From: Vibrio proteolyticus NBRC 13287
GTDB taxonomy: Bacteria; Pseudomonadota; Gammaproteobacteria; Enterobacterales; Vibrionaceae
DNA: 64,000 nucleotides
Assembly (NCBI RefSeq): GCF_000467125.1
Contig: NZ_BATJ01000004.1
Location: 1-64,000, forward strand
Direction: 5' to 3'
Below, piece after piece: positions 8,860 to 18,523 of this stretch. Position numbers and translations under genes: made by a program. How positions within the stretch are numbered: the stretch's first letter is position 1; every line of letters starts with the position of its first letter. The notes beneath the pieces are model-generated. The model searched no databases. It saw only the letters and a program-made list of their open reading frames with translations, and was not told where the DNA came from.

Positions 8860-9678
8860 ATGGAACACAAGAAAATCACCTTTATCGGCGCTGGTAACAT
8901 GGCGCGCTCTATCATCGCTGGCCTGATTGACAGCGGATACCCGGCGGATTTCATCACGGCCACCGCCCCAAGTCAGAGCACTCGTGATTCTCTTGCTCAC
9001 CAGTACCGGATTAACACCAATGCCGACAACTTTGACGCGGCCACACAGGCCGAAGTCATCGTACTGGCGGTTAAACCTCAGTTGATGGAACGGGTTGGCG
9101 CTGGCCTGCATGACGTCGATTTTTCCAACAAACTGGTGATCTCGATCGCCGCAGGTATCAACGCGGCCCGCCTGAATGAGATGCTCGGTGCAACACTGAA
9201 TCTGGTGCGCGTAATGCCCAATACCCCGTCGCTGGTCGGCAAAGGCATGAGCGGCCTGTACGCCCCGCAGCATGTCAGTGCAGAAGATCGCGCATTTGCC
9301 GCAGCGCTGATGTCAGCCGTGGGTGAAGTTTGCTGGGTCCAACAGGAATCGGGCATCAACAACGTCATCGCCGCGGCCGGTAGTGCTCCCGCGTATTTCT
9401 TCCTGTTCATGGAAGCGATGCAAAATGAAGCCATGGCGCAAGGTTTTGATAAGGCAACCGCCCGCCAGCTGGTTCAGCAGGCCGCGCTTGGCGCCGCCGA
9501 GATGGTGGTGGCCAACCCGGAAACCGAACTGTCTACTCTGCGTGAGCAGGTGACGTCTAAGGGCGGCACCACCGCCGAAGCACTGCGCACGTTTAACGAA
9601 CATCAACTATCTGATATCGTAGCGAAAGCCATGCAGGCAGCGGTCACCCGCGCAGAAGAAATGGAACAATTATTTTAA
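8860..9678 (+). CDS. proC: Pyrroline-5-carboxylate reductase
   Basis: NAD(P)H-dependent final step of proline synthesis. The 272-residue product starts with a Rossmann loop FIGAGNMARSIIAGL, and shows the family segments VRVMPNTPSLVGKGMSGLY and SGINNVIAAAGSAPAYFFLFMEAM; the dimerisation domain includes QVTSKGGTTAEALR. The ATG at 8860 has TTTAGGAAG upstream. It is 48 bases after yggS and 42 before yggT, fitting a four-gene operon as in other gammaproteobacteria. Confidence 0.98.
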   Translation: MEHKKITFIGAGNMARSIIAGLIDSGYPADFITATAPSQSTRDSLAHQYRINTNADNFDAATQAEVIVLAVKPQLMERVGAGLHDVDFSNKLVISIAAGINAARLNEMLGATLNLVRVMPNTPSLVGKGMSGLYAPQHVSAEDRAFAAALMSAVGEVCWVQQESGINNVIAAAGSAPAYFFLFMEAMQNEAMAQGFDKATARQLVQQAALGAAEMVVANPETELSTLREQVTSKGGTTAEALRTFNEHQLSDIVAKAMQAAVTRAEEMEQLF

Positions 9679-9720
9679 TCACTGATGGCGCCCGGCGCCG
9701 CTCCGTAGTAAGGGCTACTT

Positions 9721-10278
9721 ATGAATTCAATGAGTTTTCTGGTCTCGACGCTGTTTGATCTCTACATCATGGTCGTGATCCTGCGAATCTGGCTTCAGGC
9801 CGCCAGAGCCGATTTTTACAACCCGTTCTCACAGTTTGTGGTCAAAGTGACCCAGCCTGTGGTGGGCCCTTTACGCCGCGTGATTCCTTCGCTAGGCGGT
9901 ATCGACATGGCGACCGTGCTGTTTGCCTATCTGTTGTGCGTACTCAAATTCGTGGCCTTGATCATGCTCGCTTCTGGCGGCTCAGTGTCATTCAGCACCG
10001 ACTTTCTGTTCCTGGGCCTGCTATCACTGGTGAAAGCAGCCGGTGGTTTGCTGTTCTGGGTTCTGCTGATCCGCGCCATTTTGAGCTGGGTCAGCCAGGG
10101 CCGCAGCCCTATCGAATATGTGTTCCATCAACTGACTGAGCCAATGCTGGCGCCAATCCGCCGCATTATTCCGGCGATGGGTGGCTTCGATCTGAGTGTA
10201 TTAGTGCTGTTTATCGGCCTGCAGTTTGCGAACTTTCTGATCGGTGACATCATTGGCCCCATCTGGTTTCAGTTGTAA
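9721..10278 (+). CDS. yggT: YggT family membrane protein
   Basis: A 185-residue inner-membrane protein made of two YGGT repeats. Each repeat has a hydrophobic helix, an RxxLxW-type motif ([10 protein letters not shown] near 20; [16 protein letters not shown] near 118-133) and a P-x-x-x-P-I-R-R-I-I-P loop ([28 protein letters not shown]). The family is linked to osmotic tolerance and cell-shape loci, but its action is not settled. The TAA stop overlaps the ATG of yggU by one base, indicating translational coupling. Confidence 0.95.
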   Translation: MNSMSFLVSTLFDLYIMVVILRIWLQAARADFYNPFSQFVVKVTQPVVGPLRRVIPSLGGIDMATVLFAYLLCVLKFVALIMLASGGSVSFSTDFLFLGLLSLVKAAGGLLFWVLLIRAILSWVSQGRSPIEYVFHQLTEPMLAPIRRIIPAMGGFDLSVLVLFIGLQFANFLIGDIIGPIWFQL

Positions 10279-10574
10279 TGTCGACGGCCGCCTGGACAGA
10301 AGGTCAGGATGTGATTCTCCGGCTTTACATTCAACCTAAAGCCAGCCGGGATCAGATCGTCGGCTTACACGGCGAGGAGCTGAAAATTGCCATCACGGCG
10401 CCGCCGGTTGATGGCAAAGCCAATGCGCACTTGAGTAAATTTTTAGCCAAGCAGTTCAAGGTGGCCAAAGGACTGGTCATGATAGAAAAGGGAGAACTGG
10501 GGCGGCATAAGCAAGTGCGTATCCAGTCGCCACAACAAATTCCGTCACAAATAACCCTTCTACTCGACGATTGA
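10278..10574 (+). CDS. yggU: DUF167 family protein YggU
   Basis: A small 98-residue cytoplasmic protein of the UPF0235/DUF167 family. The core [21 protein letters not shown] and [20 protein letters not shown] is highly typical. Function is unknown. Start and stop overlap with yggT (TAATG), and a good terminator follows 33 bases after the stop, so this is the end of the yggS operon. Confidence 0.95.
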   Translation: MSTAAWTEGQDVILRLYIQPKASRDQIVGLHGEELKIAITAPPVDGKANAHLSKFLAKQFKVAKGLVMIEKGELGRHKQVRIQSPQQIPSQITLLLDD

Positions 10575-10607
10575 GTGTGGCCAGTTCTTGGTCTCTGTTT
10601 GCAAACT

Positions 10608-10639
10608 AACCCGGCGCCATATCGCCGGGTTATCTTATT
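10608..10639 (+). terminator. Terminator after yggU
   Basis: AACCCGGCG (10608-10616) pairs with CGCCGGGTT (10623-10631) around a 6-base loop, followed by ATCTTATT. Confidence 0.8.
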
Positions 10640-10746
10640 GCGCTTATCCTCAGTTCATTGAAGAGGAATTCGCCGCGAAATGGAGTTAAAATTAGTGGTA
10701 GAATCAGCCCGGGATGTCGGTACATCTTTCACGAGAGGTAAGGGAA

Positions 10747-11181
10747 ATGAGTCATCAATGGACAATCGCACTGATCACAGCTTTGGCCGTCACTCCGGCG
10801 TCGGCGGGTCAGTTCAAAACACTCAAAGACGTTGAAGTGCACTACTCGGCTTTTAATTCCACTTTCTTGACGTCGGAAATTGCGAGCAGTTACAAACTCA
10901 AGCGCAATGGCTACTCCGCCGTTCTGAATATCAGTGTGCTGGACACATCACAAGTCGGCAAGCCGGCGGTCACGGCCAAAGTGAACGGCACCAGTAAAAA
11001 CCTGATCGGGAATTCCCGCACGCTGGATTTTCGTGAAGTGAAAGAAGGCGACGCCATCTACTACCTGGCGGAGTTTCCGATCAGCAATGAAGAAAACCTG
11101 ACGTTTAACATCGACGTCAACGCCGGGATGAAAGGCGCAGGTAACCTGATCTTTTCCCAGAAATTTTATGTCGAAGAGTAA
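10747..11181 (+). CDS. DUF4426 exported protein
   Basis: A 144-residue predicted periplasmic protein. The N-terminus SHQWTIALITALAVTPASAG is a signal peptide with an ASA-G cleavage site; the mature part (QFKTLKDVEVHYSAFNSTFL...) is rich in beta strands and ends in FSQKFYVEE. This matches the DUF4426 family seen in marine gammaproteobacteria, commonly beside rdgB; function unknown. The ATG at 10747 (AAGGGAA upstream) is preferred to the in-frame ATG at 10714 because it gives a clean signal peptide. Flanking terminators suggest its own transcript. Confidence 0.8.
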   Translation: MSHQWTIALITALAVTPASAGQFKTLKDVEVHYSAFNSTFLTSEIASSYKLKRNGYSAVLNISVLDTSQVGKPAVTAKVNGTSKNLIGNSRTLDFREVKEGDAIYYLAEFPISNEENLTFNIDVNAGMKGAGNLIFSQKFYVEE

Positions 11182-11212
11182 GCCTGCCGCTTGACGACAT
11201 GTTTGATAGCCA

Positions 11213-11246
11213 CACGCCAGCTCGCCAGAACTGGCGTGGTTTTTTA
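11213..11246 (+). terminator. Terminator after the DUF4426 gene
   Basis: CACGCCAG (11213-11220) pairs with CTGGCGTG (11231-11238), then G and six T. It ends only a few bases before the rdgB ribosome binding site. Confidence 0.8.
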
Positions 11247-11257
11247 TAGAGAACACC

Positions 11258-11854
11258 ATGAAAAAGATTGTTTTAGCGACCGGTAACCAGGGCAAGGTCC
11301 GGGAAATGGCCGATCTGCTGGCCGAGTTTGGTTTTGACGTGGTCGCCCAAAGCGAATACGACGTCCCTGACGTGGCCGAAACCGGTACCACCTTCATCGA
11401 GAACGCGATCATCAAAGCGCGTCATGCTGCCAAGCTGACCGGCCTGCCCGCTATCGCCGATGACTCAGGTTTGGAAGTCGATTACCTCAACGGCGCGCCC
11501 GGTATCTACTCTGCCCGTTACGCGGGTGAACAGGCGACAGACCAACAAAATCTGCAAAAACTGCTGAGCGCGATGGAAGGGGTTCCAGCGGAGCAACGCA
11601 GCGCCCGCTTCCACTGTGTGCTGGTGTTGATGCGACACGAAAATGACCCGACGCCTCTGGTCTGTCACGGACAGTGGGAAGGGCGCATTCTGGATCAGGC
11701 GCAGGGGGACAACGGCTTTGGTTACGATCCGGTCTTTTTTGTTCCGGGGGAAAACTGCGCATCCGCCGAACTGGCGCCGGCGCGCAAGAAACAGTTGTCT
11801 CACCGTGCTAAGGCACTGCAAAAGCTGTTCGCGGCTCTGACTCCGCAAGCGTAA
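11258..11854 (+). CDS. rdgB: dITP/XTP pyrophosphatase
   Basis: House-cleaning nucleotide hydrolase that removes dITP, dXTP and relatives before they enter DNA. The 198-residue product begins [17 protein letters not shown], the nucleotide-binding start of the HAM1 family, and carries [32 protein letters not shown] and the C-terminal [14 protein letters not shown]. It is 7 bases upstream of hemW, and the two are surely co-transcribed, as in E. coli. Confidence 0.98.
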   Translation: MKKIVLATGNQGKVREMADLLAEFGFDVVAQSEYDVPDVAETGTTFIENAIIKARHAAKLTGLPAIADDSGLEVDYLNGAPGIYSARYAGEQATDQQNLQKLLSAMEGVPAEQRSARFHCVLVLMRHENDPTPLVCHGQWEGRILDQAQGDNGFGYDPVFFVPGENCASAELAPARKKQLSHRAKALQKLFAALTPQA

Positions 11855-11861
11855 GATCGTC

Positions 11862-13034
11862 ATGTTAAAGCCACCCGCTCTGAGCCTGTATGTCCACATC
11901 CCTTGGTGTGTGCAGAAATGTCCGTATTGCGATTTCAACTCGCACGCGCTCAAAGACAATATTCCGGAAGACGCATACATCGACGCCTTGCTGGAAGATC
12001 TGGACACCGACATTGCCAAATACCGACTGAACGATGCGCCGCGTCCGCTGCACTCGATCTTTATCGGTGGCGGTACGCCAAGCCTGATTTCAGCCGATGG
12101 CATTGGCCGTCTGTTGCAGGGCATTGAAGCTCGTATCCCGTTCAAAACCGGCATTGAGATCACCATGGAGGCCAACCCGGGCACCGTGGAGGCACAGCGC
12201 TTTGTTGGCTATCGTAAAGCCGGTGTGACACGTATTTCCATCGGCGTGCAGAGTTTTGAAGCTGACAAGCTTGAACGTCTCGGGCGCATTCACGGTCAGC
12301 AAGAAGCCGTTGACGCCGCCAAACTGGCACATCAGATTGGTTTAAACAGCTTCAATTTGGATCTGATGCACGGTTTGCCGGATCAAAGCATCGATCAGGC
12401 GCTGGCAGATCTGGACAAGGCGATTGAGCTCAATCCACCTCACCTGTCCTGGTACCAGTTGACCATCGAACCAAACACCATGTTCTACTACAAGCCACCA
12501 ACGCTCCCCGACGATGATGACCTGTGGGATATCTTTGAACGCGGCCACCACAAACTGACGCAGGCAGGCTACGTCCAGTACGAAATTTCCGGCTACAGCA
12601 AACCAGGCTATCAGTGCCAGCATAATCTCAACTATTGGCGTTTTGGGGATTATCTCGGCATTGGCTGCGGATCGCACGGGAAGCTGAGTTTTGCTGACGG
12701 GCGTATTCTGCGTACCACTAAAGTCAAGCATCCGCGTGGCTACCTGGCGGCCTACCAGAATATGGTTAAACCGTATCTGCACACCGAGCAGTGGGTGGCA
12801 GACCGGGATCGGCCCTTTGAGTTCTTTATGAACCGCTTTCGGCTGATGGAAGCCTGCCCTAAACAGGATTTTATTGACACTACCGGGCTGGCACTGGCGC
12901 AAATCGCCCCCACTATCGACTGGGCACTGGACAAAGGCTACCTGACTGAAAACGCCACACACTGGCAAATCAGTGAGAAAGGCAAGTTGTTTCTCAACGA
13001 TCTACTTGAAGCCTTTATGGCTGAAGAAGAATAA
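11862..13034 (+). CDS. hemW: Heme chaperone HemW (radical SAM)
   Basis: A 390-residue radical SAM protein of the HemN-like group. The 4Fe-4S cysteines are C16, C20 and C23 in IPWCVQKCPYC, followed by the SAM-binding GGGTPSLI segment. HemW lacks the extra N-terminal residues of the true coproporphyrinogen dehydrogenase HemN and binds heme for delivery to respiratory enzymes. Here the start MLKPPALSLYVHIPW places the cluster at the very N-terminus, which supports HemW over HemN. Co-transcribed with rdgB; a terminator follows. Confidence 0.95.
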   Translation: MLKPPALSLYVHIPWCVQKCPYCDFNSHALKDNIPEDAYIDALLEDLDTDIAKYRLNDAPRPLHSIFIGGGTPSLISADGIGRLLQGIEARIPFKTGIEITMEANPGTVEAQRFVGYRKAGVTRISIGVQSFEADKLERLGRIHGQQEAVDAAKLAHQIGLNSFNLDLMHGLPDQSIDQALADLDKAIELNPPHLSWYQLTIEPNTMFYYKPPTLPDDDDLWDIFERGHHKLTQAGYVQYEISGYSKPGYQCQHNLNYWRFGDYLGIGCGSHGKLSFADGRILRTTKVKHPRGYLAAYQNMVKPYLHTEQWVADRDRPFEFFMNRFRLMEACPKQDFIDTTGLALAQIAPTIDWALDKGYLTENATHWQISEKGKLFLNDLLEAFMAEEE

Positions 13035-13037
13035 AAG

Positions 13038-13060
13038 CACCGCTTCGGCGGTGTTTTTTG
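13038..13060 (+). terminator. Terminator after hemW
   Basis: CACCGC TTCG GCGGTG hairpin (13038-13053) with a UUCG tetraloop, followed by TTTTTTG. Confidence 0.9.
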
Positions 13061-13086
13061 ATAAGTAAGGTTGTTGGCGCGGACGG

Positions 13087-13704
13087 TCAGGCCTCTTTGA
13101 GCAACTCCGCATCCAGCATGGCCCAGATATGCAGGGCCAGATAAGAACGATAAGGGGCCGCCGCCTGTACGATCGTCTCGGGCGCAACGTCCTCTTTCTC
13201 GGCCAGTTGCGCCAGACCACGCACCAGCGACGCATCGCCCTCCGACCAGATGTCCGGCATAGCGAAAAAGAAAATCAGCGCCATCTCTGCAGTCCAGCGT
13301 CCGATCCCCCACAACTGAACCAACTGACTGACGATATAGTCGGCGTCCTGGCTGTGATGAATATCCGCAGCAACCACACCAGTTTGCAACGCCTGATTCA
13401 CACCGAGAAGGGTTTTGACTTTGGCGTTGGACAAGCCGCAACTGCGCAGCCGCTGATGATGCTCTTCGACCAGTAGCAGCTCCAGCGGGCCGTGTACCTC
13501 ACACAGCTGATCTACCCGTGCCCAGATTGTGCGGGCTGCCGTGGTCGACAATTGCTGACCTGCAACCGCGCGCGACAAATAACGCAGCAGATGCGCTGGC
13601 GGCTGGCGCTCAATCGTCTGCGCGCCATTGTGCGTCACCACGTGGCTAAGATAACGAAGCCCGCTTAACTGAGTAAGTAACCGTTGGTGAATAAGATCTG
13701 ACAT
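13087..13704 (-). CDS. DNA-3-methyladenine glycosylase, AlkA-like (HhH-GPD)
   Basis: A 205-residue base-excision DNA glycosylase. The helix-hairpin-helix is LVQLWGIGRWTAEM (about 129-142) and the catalytic Asp lies in WSEGDASLVRG, the expected distance downstream. It opens with the RYLSRAVAGQQLST segment typical of the family. It is short compared with E. coli AlkA (282) because it lacks the N-terminal domain, and is like the stand-alone enzymes of many bacteria that remove 3-methyladenine. No iron-sulfur cysteines, so not Nth or MutY. It lies 22 bases downstream of glsB on the same strand and may be co-transcribed with it. Confidence 0.88.
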   Translation of the reverse strand: MSDLIHQRLLTQLSGLRYLSHVVTHNGAQTIERQPPAHLLRYLSRAVAGQQLSTTAARTIWARVDQLCEVHGPLELLLVEEHHQRLRSCGLSNAKVKTLLGVNQALQTGVVAADIHHSQDADYIVSQLVQLWGIGRWTAEMALIFFFAMPDIWSEGDASLVRGLAQLAEKEDVAPETIVQAAAPYRSYLALHIWAMLDAELLKEA

Positions 13705-13726
13705 AACGCTTCCCTGCTCATGTCGC

Positions 13727-14647
13727 TCAGAATATCGAGCGCCCGATCCGCTCCGACAACAGTTCCAGCGCTTTGGTCCCCGCCAGCGAGTTGCCAGAAG
13801 GATCCAGCTCTGGCGACCAGACCGCGATGGTCATATCCCCCGGAACCACGGCAATGATCCCGCCGCCGACACCGGATTTACCCGGCATGCCGACCCGGTA
13901 AGCAAACTCACCTGCACCGTCATACAGACCACAGGTCGCCAACAAAGCATTGAGTTGCTTGGATTGGGTTGGCGTGATGATCTGGCGCCCGCTCTGCACC
14001 GAACTGCCTTTATTGGCAAGGTAGCTGAAGGTTTTCGCCAGATCAACGCAGCTCATCTTCAGTGCGCACGCATGGAAATAATTGTTCAGAACTGGGATCA
14101 CTTCATTGTCAAAGTTGCCAAATGCGCGCATCAGGTAGGCAATCGCCGCATTACGGTCACTGTGCATCATTTCTGATGCGGCCACCACTTTGTCGTAGAT
14201 AATATGACTGTCACCGGAAAGCTGGCGGACAAATTCCAGCAGACGCTGTCTGGGTGCAGACAGGCGTGAGTGCAGCATATCGGCCACTACGATCGCCCCG
14301 GCATTGATAAAAGGGTTACGGGGAATCCCCTGCTCCATCTCAAGCTGGATCATGGAGTTAAAGGCCTGACCAGACGGCTCTTTACCTACCCGCGACCAGA
14401 TTTCATCGGCGCGATACAAGCCCAGCGCCAGCGTCAGACTCAGCACTTTGGAGATCGACTGAATCGAAAACGCTTCTTGTGCATCGCCGGCTTTAAAGAT
14501 TTCACCTTCGTTGGTGTACACAGCAATACCCAGCTTGTAGCTCGGCACCTTAGCCAGCGCTGGAATATAGTCGGCGACTTTTCCTTGTCCGATTAATGGG
14601 CGAACTTCATCCAGGATGTTCGCCAGTATTTCTGTGGTTGGTTTCAT
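13727..14647 (-). CDS. glsB: Glutaminase
   Basis: Converts glutamine to glutamate and ammonia. The 306-residue protein has the serine-lactamase-like catalytic pair in QSISKVLS (Ser64-x-x-Lys67), the substrate segment [11 protein letters not shown], and the C-terminal [15 protein letters not shown] loop. Length and motifs match E. coli YneH/YbaS. The ATG at 14647 lacks an obvious ribosome binding site. The trmB terminator precedes it, so it has its own promoter in the 120 bp gap. Confidence 0.96.
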   Translation of the reverse strand: MKPTTEILANILDEVRPLIGQGKVADYIPALAKVPSYKLGIAVYTNEGEIFKAGDAQEAFSIQSISKVLSLTLALGLYRADEIWSRVGKEPSGQAFNSMIQLEMEQGIPRNPFINAGAIVVADMLHSRLSAPRQRLLEFVRQLSGDSHIIYDKVVAASEMMHSDRNAAIAYLMRAFGNFDNEVIPVLNNYFHACALKMSCVDLAKTFSYLANKGSSVQSGRQIITPTQSKQLNALLATCGLYDGAGEFAYRVGMPGKSGVGGGIIAVVPGDMTIAVWSPELDPSGNSLAGTKALELLSERIGRSIF

Positions 14648-14696
14648 GTTGGTTCGGTTTACTTGCTATTGTAATTATTGTTGTGTCTGTAGGGAC

Positions 14697-14731
14697 AAAA
14701 AAGCCAACATTAAAGCAATGTTGGCTTTTAT
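14697..14731 (-). terminator. Terminator after trmB
   Basis: On the minus strand AAAGCCAACATT pairs with AATGTTGGCTTT (12 bp, plus-strand arms 14700-14711 and 14717-14728) and runs into TTTTTTG. Confidence 0.9.
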
Positions 14732-14770
14732 AAAACTTTATTTTTCAAATGGTGATAACACCGGAAAAAA

Positions 14771-15490
14771 TCAGCGGATGCGCTTGAACTTAATGTCCCA
14801 AACGCCGTGACCCAAACGGTGGCCACGCGCTTCAAACTTGGTCAACGGACGTTCCTCTGGACGAGGCACGTAGTCGCCTCCCTGAGCGGTGTTTTCATAA
14901 CCCGGCGCCTGATTCATCACCTCAATCATGTGCTCAGCGTAGTTTTCCCAGTCGGTGGCCATGTGGAAAATGCCTTCACCGATGATCAGCTTTTGACGTA
15001 CCATTTCGGCAAACTCAAGCTGAACAATACGACGCTTGTGGTGGCGCTTCTTGTGCCACGGATCGGGGAAAAACAGTTGCAGCGTGTGCAGACTGTTGTC
15101 AGGAATCATATTCGCGAACACTTCCACGGCATCGTGACACATCACGCGCAGGTTGGTCACGCCCGCTTCGCGCGCCGAAGACAAACATGCGCCTACGCCC
15201 GGGCTGTGGACTTCAATGCCGATAAAGTTCTTTTCCGGAGCATTTTTGGCCATTTCAACCAGTGATGCGCCCATACCAAAACCGATCTCCAGTACCACTG
15301 GGTTGTCGTTACCAAACACGCGATTCCAATCCAGCAGTGTATCCTGATAATCGATACCCATGCTTGGCCAGCACTCTTTCATTGCCGCTTCCTGACCTTT
15401 GGTCAGACGTCCTTCACGACGAACAAAGCTGCGTACTTTGCGGATCAGTTTACCGTCTTCGGTGTATTCGTTAGTGGTCACTTCACTCAT
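14771..15490 (-). CDS. trmB: tRNA (guanine-46-N7)-methyltransferase
   Basis: SAM-dependent enzyme forming m7G46 in the variable loop of tRNAs. The 239-residue product has the SAM loop [18 protein letters not shown], the [17 protein letters not shown] catalytic region and the C-terminal [16 protein letters not shown]. The ATG at 15490 ([14 protein letters not shown]) is chosen; the open frame reaches 18 codons further but without family support. It is divergent from mutY, as in E. coli and most gammaproteobacteria, with about 180 bp between. Confidence 0.96.
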   Translation of the reverse strand: MSEVTTNEYTEDGKLIRKVRSFVRREGRLTKGQEAAMKECWPSMGIDYQDTLLDWNRVFGNDNPVVLEIGFGMGASLVEMAKNAPEKNFIGIEVHSPGVGACLSSAREAGVTNLRVMCHDAVEVFANMIPDNSLHTLQLFFPDPWHKKRHHKRRIVQLEFAEMVRQKLIIGEGIFHMATDWENYAEHMIEVMNQAPGYENTAQGGDYVPRPEERPLTKFEARGHRLGHGVWDIKFKRIR

Positions 15491-15672
15491 TGATATTGCC
15501 TGCTTAAAATTTGCTCTCACCTCAAAGGGCTTGTGATTATCCAAAGAATCGTGCTCGGTGCAAGTGTTATCACCGAATTCGATTATCCTTACAGTTTGTC
15601 TGTTTTACATTCACCACTTTCTGTGGTGCAATTTTACCCACGATTATACCTATATTTTACACAGAGCAAGCC

Positions 15673-16722
15673 GTGACACCTTTTGCCGATGCCATATTAG
15701 AATGGTATGACGCTTATGGGCGAAAAGATCTCCCATGGCAGAAAAATAAAACCGCCTACAGCGTCTGGTTGTCGGAAATCATGCTTCAGCAGACTCAGGT
15801 CGCGACCGTGATTCCTTACTACCAGAGATTCATACAACGGTTTCCAACCGTGACCGATCTGGCCAATGCCGAACAAGACGAAGTCCTGCACCTGTGGACC
15901 GGACTGGGTTATTACGCTCGCGCCCGCAACCTGCATAAAGCCGCGCAAATTGTCGCTCAGGAATACAACGGGGAATTTCCGCTAGACCTTGAGCAGATGA
16001 ACGCTCTGCCGGGGATTGGCCGCTCGACCGCAGCGGCGGTGTTGTCGTCGGTGTATAACCAGCCGCATGCGATTCTGGACGGCAACGTCAAACGCACTCT
16101 GTCGCGCGCGTTTGCCATTGACGGCTGGCCGGGACAGAAAAAAGTAGAGAACCAGTTGTGGGACATCGCTGAAACGCACACGCCCGATACCAACGTCGAC
16201 AAGTACAATCAGGCGATGATGGACATGGGGGCCATGGTGTGTACACGCAGCAAGCCTAAATGTTCGCTGTGTCCGGTCGCCTCAATGTGTCAGGCCAATA
16301 AGCAAGGTAACCCGCTTGATTACCCTGGGAAGAAACCAAAGAAAGACAAACCGGTGAAAGAAACCTGGTTCGTGATGCTACATCACGATAACCAGGTTTG
16401 GCTTGAACAACGCCCTCAAAGTGGCATTTGGGGAGGCCTGTTCTGCTTTCCGGAACATCCGGATGCCAGCATTGAGCACCAGCTTGATCTGCGCAGCATA
16501 CGCCAGACACAGGTGCGTGAAACGCGGCCTTTAATTGCGTTTCGCCACACTTTTAGCCATTACCATCTCGACATCACCCCGATTCTGGTGGATTTATCTC
16601 AGCAACCGGATGTGATAATGGAAGGAACCAAAGGTCTTTGGTATAACTTATCCCAACCTGAAGAGATCGGCCTGGCCGCTCCGGTAAAGCAGCTACTGGA
16701 GGGCTTGCCGTTTGAACTTTAA
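15673..16722 (+). CDS. mutY: Adenine DNA glycosylase MutY
   Basis: Removes adenine mispaired with 8-oxoguanine. The 349-residue protein shows [26 protein letters not shown] N-terminus with the catalytic Glu, Hh[13 protein letters not shown], catalytic Asp in [12 protein letters not shown], and the 4Fe-4S spacing C-x6-C-x2-C-x5-C in [18 protein letters not shown]. The C-terminal MutT-like domain (from about 230) contains the [12 protein letters not shown] 8-oxoG-reading segment. The start is read as GTG at 15673, because the frame has no ATG close to the conserved N-terminus; the more distant upstream start at 15511 would add 54 unlike residues. Followed 15 bases later by yggX. Confidence 0.96.
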   Translation: MTPFADAILEWYDAYGRKDLPWQKNKTAYSVWLSEIMLQQTQVATVIPYYQRFIQRFPTVTDLANAEQDEVLHLWTGLGYYARARNLHKAAQIVAQEYNGEFPLDLEQMNALPGIGRSTAAAVLSSVYNQPHAILDGNVKRTLSRAFAIDGWPGQKKVENQLWDIAETHTPDTNVDKYNQAMMDMGAMVCTRSKPKCSLCPVASMCQANKQGNPLDYPGKKPKKDKPVKETWFVMLHHDNQVWLEQRPQSGIWGGLFCFPEHPDASIEHQLDLRSIRQTQVRETRPLIAFRHTFSHYHLDITPILVDLSQQPDVIMEGTKGLWYNLSQPEEIGLAAPVKQLLEGLPFEL

Positions 16723-16737
16723 CATCAAGGAGTCATT

Positions 16738-17010
16738 ATGAGCCGCACTGTATTCTGTGCTCGACTAAACAAAGAAGCGGAAGGCCTGGACTTTCAGCTC
16801 TACCCGGGCGAACTGGGTAAACGCATCTTCGACACCATCTCGAAAGAAGCCTGGGCACAGTGGCAACACAAGCAAACCATGCTGATCAACGAGAAAAAGC
16901 TCAACATGATGGATCCTGAGCATCGCAAACTGATCGAAACCGAGATGGTCAACTTCCTGTTTGAAGGCAAAGACGTTCACATCGAAGGTTACACGCCACC
17001 GAGCGAATAA
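16738..17010 (+). CDS. yggX: Probable Fe(2+)-trafficking protein YggX
   Basis: A 90-residue acidic protein with the family start [19 protein letters not shown], the single conserved Cys, and [18 protein letters not shown]. It protects iron-sulfur proteins from oxidative damage, probably by handling Fe(II). It follows mutY, itself an iron-sulfur enzyme, by 15 bases with an AAGGAG site, and both are conserved neighbours in gammaproteobacteria. A terminator follows. Confidence 0.97.
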   Translation: MSRTVFCARLNKEAEGLDFQLYPGELGKRIFDTISKEAWAQWQHKQTMLINEKKLNMMDPEHRKLIETEMVNFLFEGKDVHIEGYTPPSE

Positions 17011-17023
17011 TAATTACAATCTC

Positions 17024-17058
17024 AATGACATCACGGCTCCGCTCTGATGTCATTTTTA
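17024..17058 (+). terminator. Terminator after yggX
   Basis: AATGACATCA (17024-17033) pairs with TGATGTCATT (17045-17054), then TTTATATT. It lies between yggX and the mltC start, so mltC may be partly uncoupled from mutY-yggX. Confidence 0.75.
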
Positions 17059-17070
17059 TATTCAGAAGCT

Positions 17071-18207
17071 ATGAAAAAACTGATCTATTGTCTGACCGCA
17101 CTGACACTGGTGGGATGCAGTCGCGAATTCGTGGAACGCATCTATGATGTCAATTATGAACCGACCAACCGCTTTGCCAAAAATCTGGCTCAGTTGCCCG
17201 GGCAGTTTGAAAAGGACACCGATGCGCTCGATGCCCTGATCAGCAGTTTTTCCGGCAACATCAAAAAGCGCTGGGGCAGCAAAGAGCTGAAGTACGCCGG
17301 TAAAAGTAATTACGTTAAATACATCGACAACTATCTGAGCCGCTCTGAAGTCAACTTTTCCAAAGGTACAATCGTCGTCGAAACCGTCTCACCGACCGAT
17401 CCCAAAGGCCACCTGAGAAACGCCATCATCACCACATTGCTGACACCCGATGATCCGGCCAGTGTCGATCTATTCTCGTCGAAAGACATTAAACTGGAGG
17501 GCCAGCCATTCCTGTACAAGCAGGTGTTAGATCAAGATGGCAAGGCTATCCAGTGGTCATGGCGCGCCAACCGTTATGCCGACTACCTGATCGCCCACCA
17601 CCTTAAAGTCAAAGATGTCGATTTCAAAAAGGCTTACTACGTTGAAATTCCAATGGTCGAAAACCAGGTTGAAATCCGCAGCTATCAATACGCGGATATC
17701 GTGCGCCGTGCTTCAAATCGTTATAGCATCCCGGAAGATCTCATCTACGCCATCATCAAAACCGAAAGCAGCTTCAACCCCTACGCGGTAAGCTGGGCCA
17801 ACGCGTACGGATTGATGCAAGTGGTGCCCAAAACCGCGGGGCGTGACGTGTTTAAGCTGGTCAAAAAACGCAGTGGCGAGCCATCACCGGAATACCTGTT
17901 TAATCCGGAAAACAACATCGATACCGGCACCGCCTATTTCTATCTGCTGAAAAATCGCTATCTGAAAGACGTGCGTCACCCCACCTCACTGGAATACAGC
18001 ATGATTTCGGCCTATAACGGCGGCACCGGCGGCGTCCTGAACACCTTTAACCGTTCCGATCGCAGTCGAGCCATGCGCGACCTGAATTCGCTTCAGCCGA
18101 ATCAGGTTTACTGGGCGCTGACCAAGAAACACCCCAACAGCGAATCGCGTCGGTATCTGGAAAAAGTGACCAAATACAAACTGGACTTTAACGCGGGTAA
18201 AGGATAA
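17071..18207 (+). CDS. mltC: Membrane-bound lytic murein transglycosylase C
   Basis: Outer-membrane lipoprotein that cleaves peptidoglycan glycan strands to 1,6-anhydromuropeptides. The 378-residue precursor has a lipobox LTLVGCS (Cys at about 16) and a C-terminal SLT domain: IYAIIKTESSFNPYAVSWANAYGLMQVVP with the catalytic Glu, then NIDTGTAYFYLL and SAYNGGTGGVL. The ATG at 17071 gives a proper lipoprotein signal; the upstream start at 17047 does not. It is the last gene of the mutY-yggX-mltC set known from E. coli. Confidence 0.96.
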   Translation: MKKLIYCLTALTLVGCSREFVERIYDVNYEPTNRFAKNLAQLPGQFEKDTDALDALISSFSGNIKKRWGSKELKYAGKSNYVKYIDNYLSRSEVNFSKGTIVVETVSPTDPKGHLRNAIITTLLTPDDPASVDLFSSKDIKLEGQPFLYKQVLDQDGKAIQWSWRANRYADYLIAHHLKVKDVDFKKAYYVEIPMVENQVEIRSYQYADIVRRASNRYSIPEDLIYAIIKTESSFNPYAVSWANAYGLMQVVPKTAGRDVFKLVKKRSGEPSPEYLFNPENNIDTGTAYFYLLKNRYLKDVRHPTSLEYSMISAYNGGTGGVLNTFNRSDRSRAMRDLNSLQPNQVYWALTKKHPNSESRRYLEKVTKYKLDFNAGKG

Positions 18208-18270
18208 ACCTCGAATCTGCCTAAATTCGCAGCAGTTAACCATTTTTTTGCATTTTTTTCGAAAAACAAG

Positions 18271-18299
18271 TTGACGCAGAGACGGAAAATCCGTTTAAT
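18271..18299 (+). promoter_or_regulatory. Promoter of tRNA unit 1
   Basis: TTGACG (18271-18276), a 17 bp spacer and TTTAAT (18294-18299) precede the first tRNA-Phe. AT-rich runs lie just upstream (UP-element-like), and the GC-rich GCGCTCC discriminator is the kind seen in stable-RNA promoters under stringent control. Confidence 0.8.
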
Positions 18300-18310
18300 A
18301 GCGCTCCGTT

Positions 18311-18386
18311 GCCCGGATAGCTCAGTCGGTAGAGCAGAGGATTGAAAATCCTCGTGTCGGTGGTTCGATTCCGCCTCCGGGCACCA
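18311..18386 (+). tRNA. tRNA-Phe (anticodon GAA)
   Basis: A 76-base cloverleaf: acceptor GCCCGGA/TCCGGGC, anticodon stem-loop AGGATTGAAAATCCT with GAA, T loop GGTTCGATTCC, encoded CCA. First gene of the array. Confidence 0.97.
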
Positions 18387-18440
18387 CAATTTGTTGATTG
18401 TTGGTGCTTAGCACGAACAGTGTAAAAAGAATATTCGTGT

Positions 18441-18516
<76 letters not shown>

Positions 18517-18523
18517 TTCTTTT

